Positions 62,200 to 64,000 of a stretch of DNA of 64,000 nucleotides are shown here, piece by piece. The notes below the pieces were generated by a model. It saw nothing but the letters and a program-made list of their open reading frames with translations, had not been told where the DNA came from and did no database searches. Each line of letters starts with the position of its first letter. Position 1 is the stretch's first letter. A program made the position numbers and the translations under genes. Source of the stretch: Schistosoma mansoni (taxonomy: Eukaryota; Platyhelminthes; Trematoda; Strigeidida; Schistosomatidae); NCBI RefSeq assembly GCF_000237925.1, contig NC_031495.1, positions 50,075,925-50,139,924 of the forward strand, written 5' to 3'.

Positions 62200-64000
62200 T
62201 GAGGACGGAAATGAATTAAAATCCCCACGTCCTTGTGATAAATGTTTCACATACAGTTAAAGTGGCATGAATGAGAGTAAACAGAGCCAAACCAATATGT
62301 ACTATGCAATAAATTCCAGGCTCACGATATGCATATTGATAGTCCCTCAGTCATTTTTATCTGTGGCAAGCACAGTGTAAAACAAGTCAGATCAGTTCAT
62401 ATAGTCCAGGAAGATATCGTAAAGTGATGTCCGAATCTTCTGACAGAGAACTCACTACCATTAAATGCAGGTGCCAAATATACGGCTCTGATGGGTAACC
62501 TTGAGAAGGCAAATGTCTTCGAGAAACTAAAACACATGCATGAGAAAATAGATTTCGTAGCCCAAAAATTAACCATTTATGTTCCAAAATACATTTATGC
62601 ATACTGTGCGTTATCTTTTAGTGTAAAAGCCAAAAGAATGTGGTTCTTCAGAACCGACACTTGAAAATATTGACAATGTGTCATAGCACTGGGCTCTCTT
62701 ACCACAAAATATGGACGGCAACTTTTCCATAGCTTAATTGGGTTACTGAATAATCCGGACATGTGATCCACAGGTACCTCGATAAAAATGTAGATTAGAT
62801 GTATATTACATGTTATCATTTGTCACATCTAGCATTTTCCCGTTGGTTCGGTGGTCACAGAGGGCATTTTGAAAGATTATTTGCCAACATAGTTCCCAGT
62901 ATCGCTCTGAAACTTTTCACTACATCGGACTTTTGTATCTCAAATGTTTAGCTGTGCAGTATGACATATCCTTAGTTGACTTGTACAACATTGGCATAGT
63001 TAGTGTTAGGCTGAAAATGTCCCTTATGGTGGTTTGCAGGTAGTTTTTATTTTTAAAGTTGTTCAACAGGTTTCAAGGATATACACCGCCTGGCTTATTC
63101 TGTGATGCATGCATGTCGAGTAGGATTGTTTATTTAGAGATGCAATAGGCATTCGAATTCTGACATTGTCTTTATACGTAACAGCTTTGTAATCGAAGTC
63201 TTCCGACCCAGTCAAATCAGAAGTTAAAAATGAATGTCTAATATTGGTAACAGTTGCAAGGGATGAGTATCACGGAGTATCCACTTGTGATCTGGTGCAT
63301 GTGCGTGATAGAGCGCTTTCAGCTAGGTGTGTCCAGTAAAACTAATGAGGTCAGTATCACTTTTGAAGGGTTATAGTGATTTTATTTAGTGAATTTATTT
63401 ACCGCCTCGCATAATTGTTGGCAATATTGCCGAATACAATTAGTTAATCCGCAGCTCGGACTAACAAGTAAGTCAAAAAAATAAACGGGTGTATTTCGAA
63501 AGTAATACAACTCTGAGGGGTCATTTGAGTTATTGTTACATTATATCTCTTATGACAACTCTTTCCAACTCGATTTTAAATTTTTCATGAATAGTTAAAA
63601 CTCATTCCAGCTTCAATTTTGAAAGTTCTTTCAACTATGGAATTATGTAGACATGTGGACGAAAGAGTGGCAATCATTGTGCTCTTAATGCAAAAAGCTT
63701 GGGTGACGTAATAAAAATGTTTGTACTAGGTTGCACATCATGTGTCTTATCAATAACAACAGGTCTTTGTCTCTATTTCAGTCTCCCAACGCGCTGCACA
63801 CAGAAGGCTATGTTGTAATAATGCAAAAAGATGTAAGCACAAGCAGGAAACCATCTAGAAATCAATTTTGGGTTACTATATAAAAAGGCATTTCAATACT
63901 GCTACTGTCATTTCACTTAAACGTATGACGAATATTGTCTCAATTTTAGTAGTCATGATATGAGCCATTCGTGTAGCTTACTACTTCACATATGAAGCAA
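62200..64000. other. Region upstream of ING
   Basis: No gene or clear repeat. It should include the ING promoter and any 5' UTR, but no core element can be named with confidence. 63,340-63,400 weakly matches 47,110-47,160. Confidence 0.5.

Noticed and set aside
1-64000. CRISPR arrays, operons, bacterial or phage systems
   Set aside because: No regular spacer arrays and no dense collinear open frames; introns and animal genes show a eukaryotic nuclear sequence.

Overview
This looks like a schistosome (blood fluke, Platyhelminthes) nuclear genome window. It is strongly AT-rich, and it carries many Sm-alpha-type tRNA-derived SINEs with an embedded hammerhead ribozyme fold. It also carries pieces of RTE-like and CR1-like LINEs and a Penelope-like fragment. 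The three recognisable genes show the schistosome habit of micro-introns of roughly 28-40 nt beside introns of kilobases. The species cannot be fixed from sequence alone.

Layout. 1-29.7 kb holds no gene I can support apart from one weak terminal-exon candidate at 695-823. It is a field of SINE copies, LINE 3' ends (3.48-4.19, 12.9-13.2, 15.6-16.6, 21.1-21.8 kb), older anonymous repeats, a 200-N assembly gap (9257-9456) inside a SINE, and simple repeats. 29,751-38,381 (minus) is a complete seven-exon DNAJC3/p58IPK gene coding 508 residues: signal or anchor segment, TPR array, then a J domain with HPD. 38.4-49.6 kb is a second repeat field: a gag remnant of an LTR element, an RTE-type LINE with 5' region, endonuclease and partial RT (43.7-45.97 kb), an internally deleted opposite-strand RTE copy, and CR1-like pieces. 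About 49,710-57,086 (plus) is an MKS1 gene (ciliary transition-zone B9 protein) in many small exons; both ends of the protein-coding match are clear, but the 51.3-53.8 kb part and the first exon are not settled. 57,188-62,197 (minus) is a two-exon ING1/2-like gene coding 602 residues, with an N-terminal ING domain, a very long Ser/Asn/Arg-rich linker and a C-terminal PHD finger. It converges on MKS1 with 101 bases between the stop codons. 62.2-64 kb holds nothing recognisable.

The genes are functionally unrelated: an ER co-chaperone, a ciliary transition-zone protein and a chromatin reader. They are separated, and their long introns filled, by repeats. The most interesting material is the series of Sm-alpha hammerhead ribozyme copies in different states of decay, several of them fused head-to-head into palindromes; the extreme micro-intron structure of MKS1 and DNAJC3; and the oversized ING protein. 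I found no clearly new biological system.
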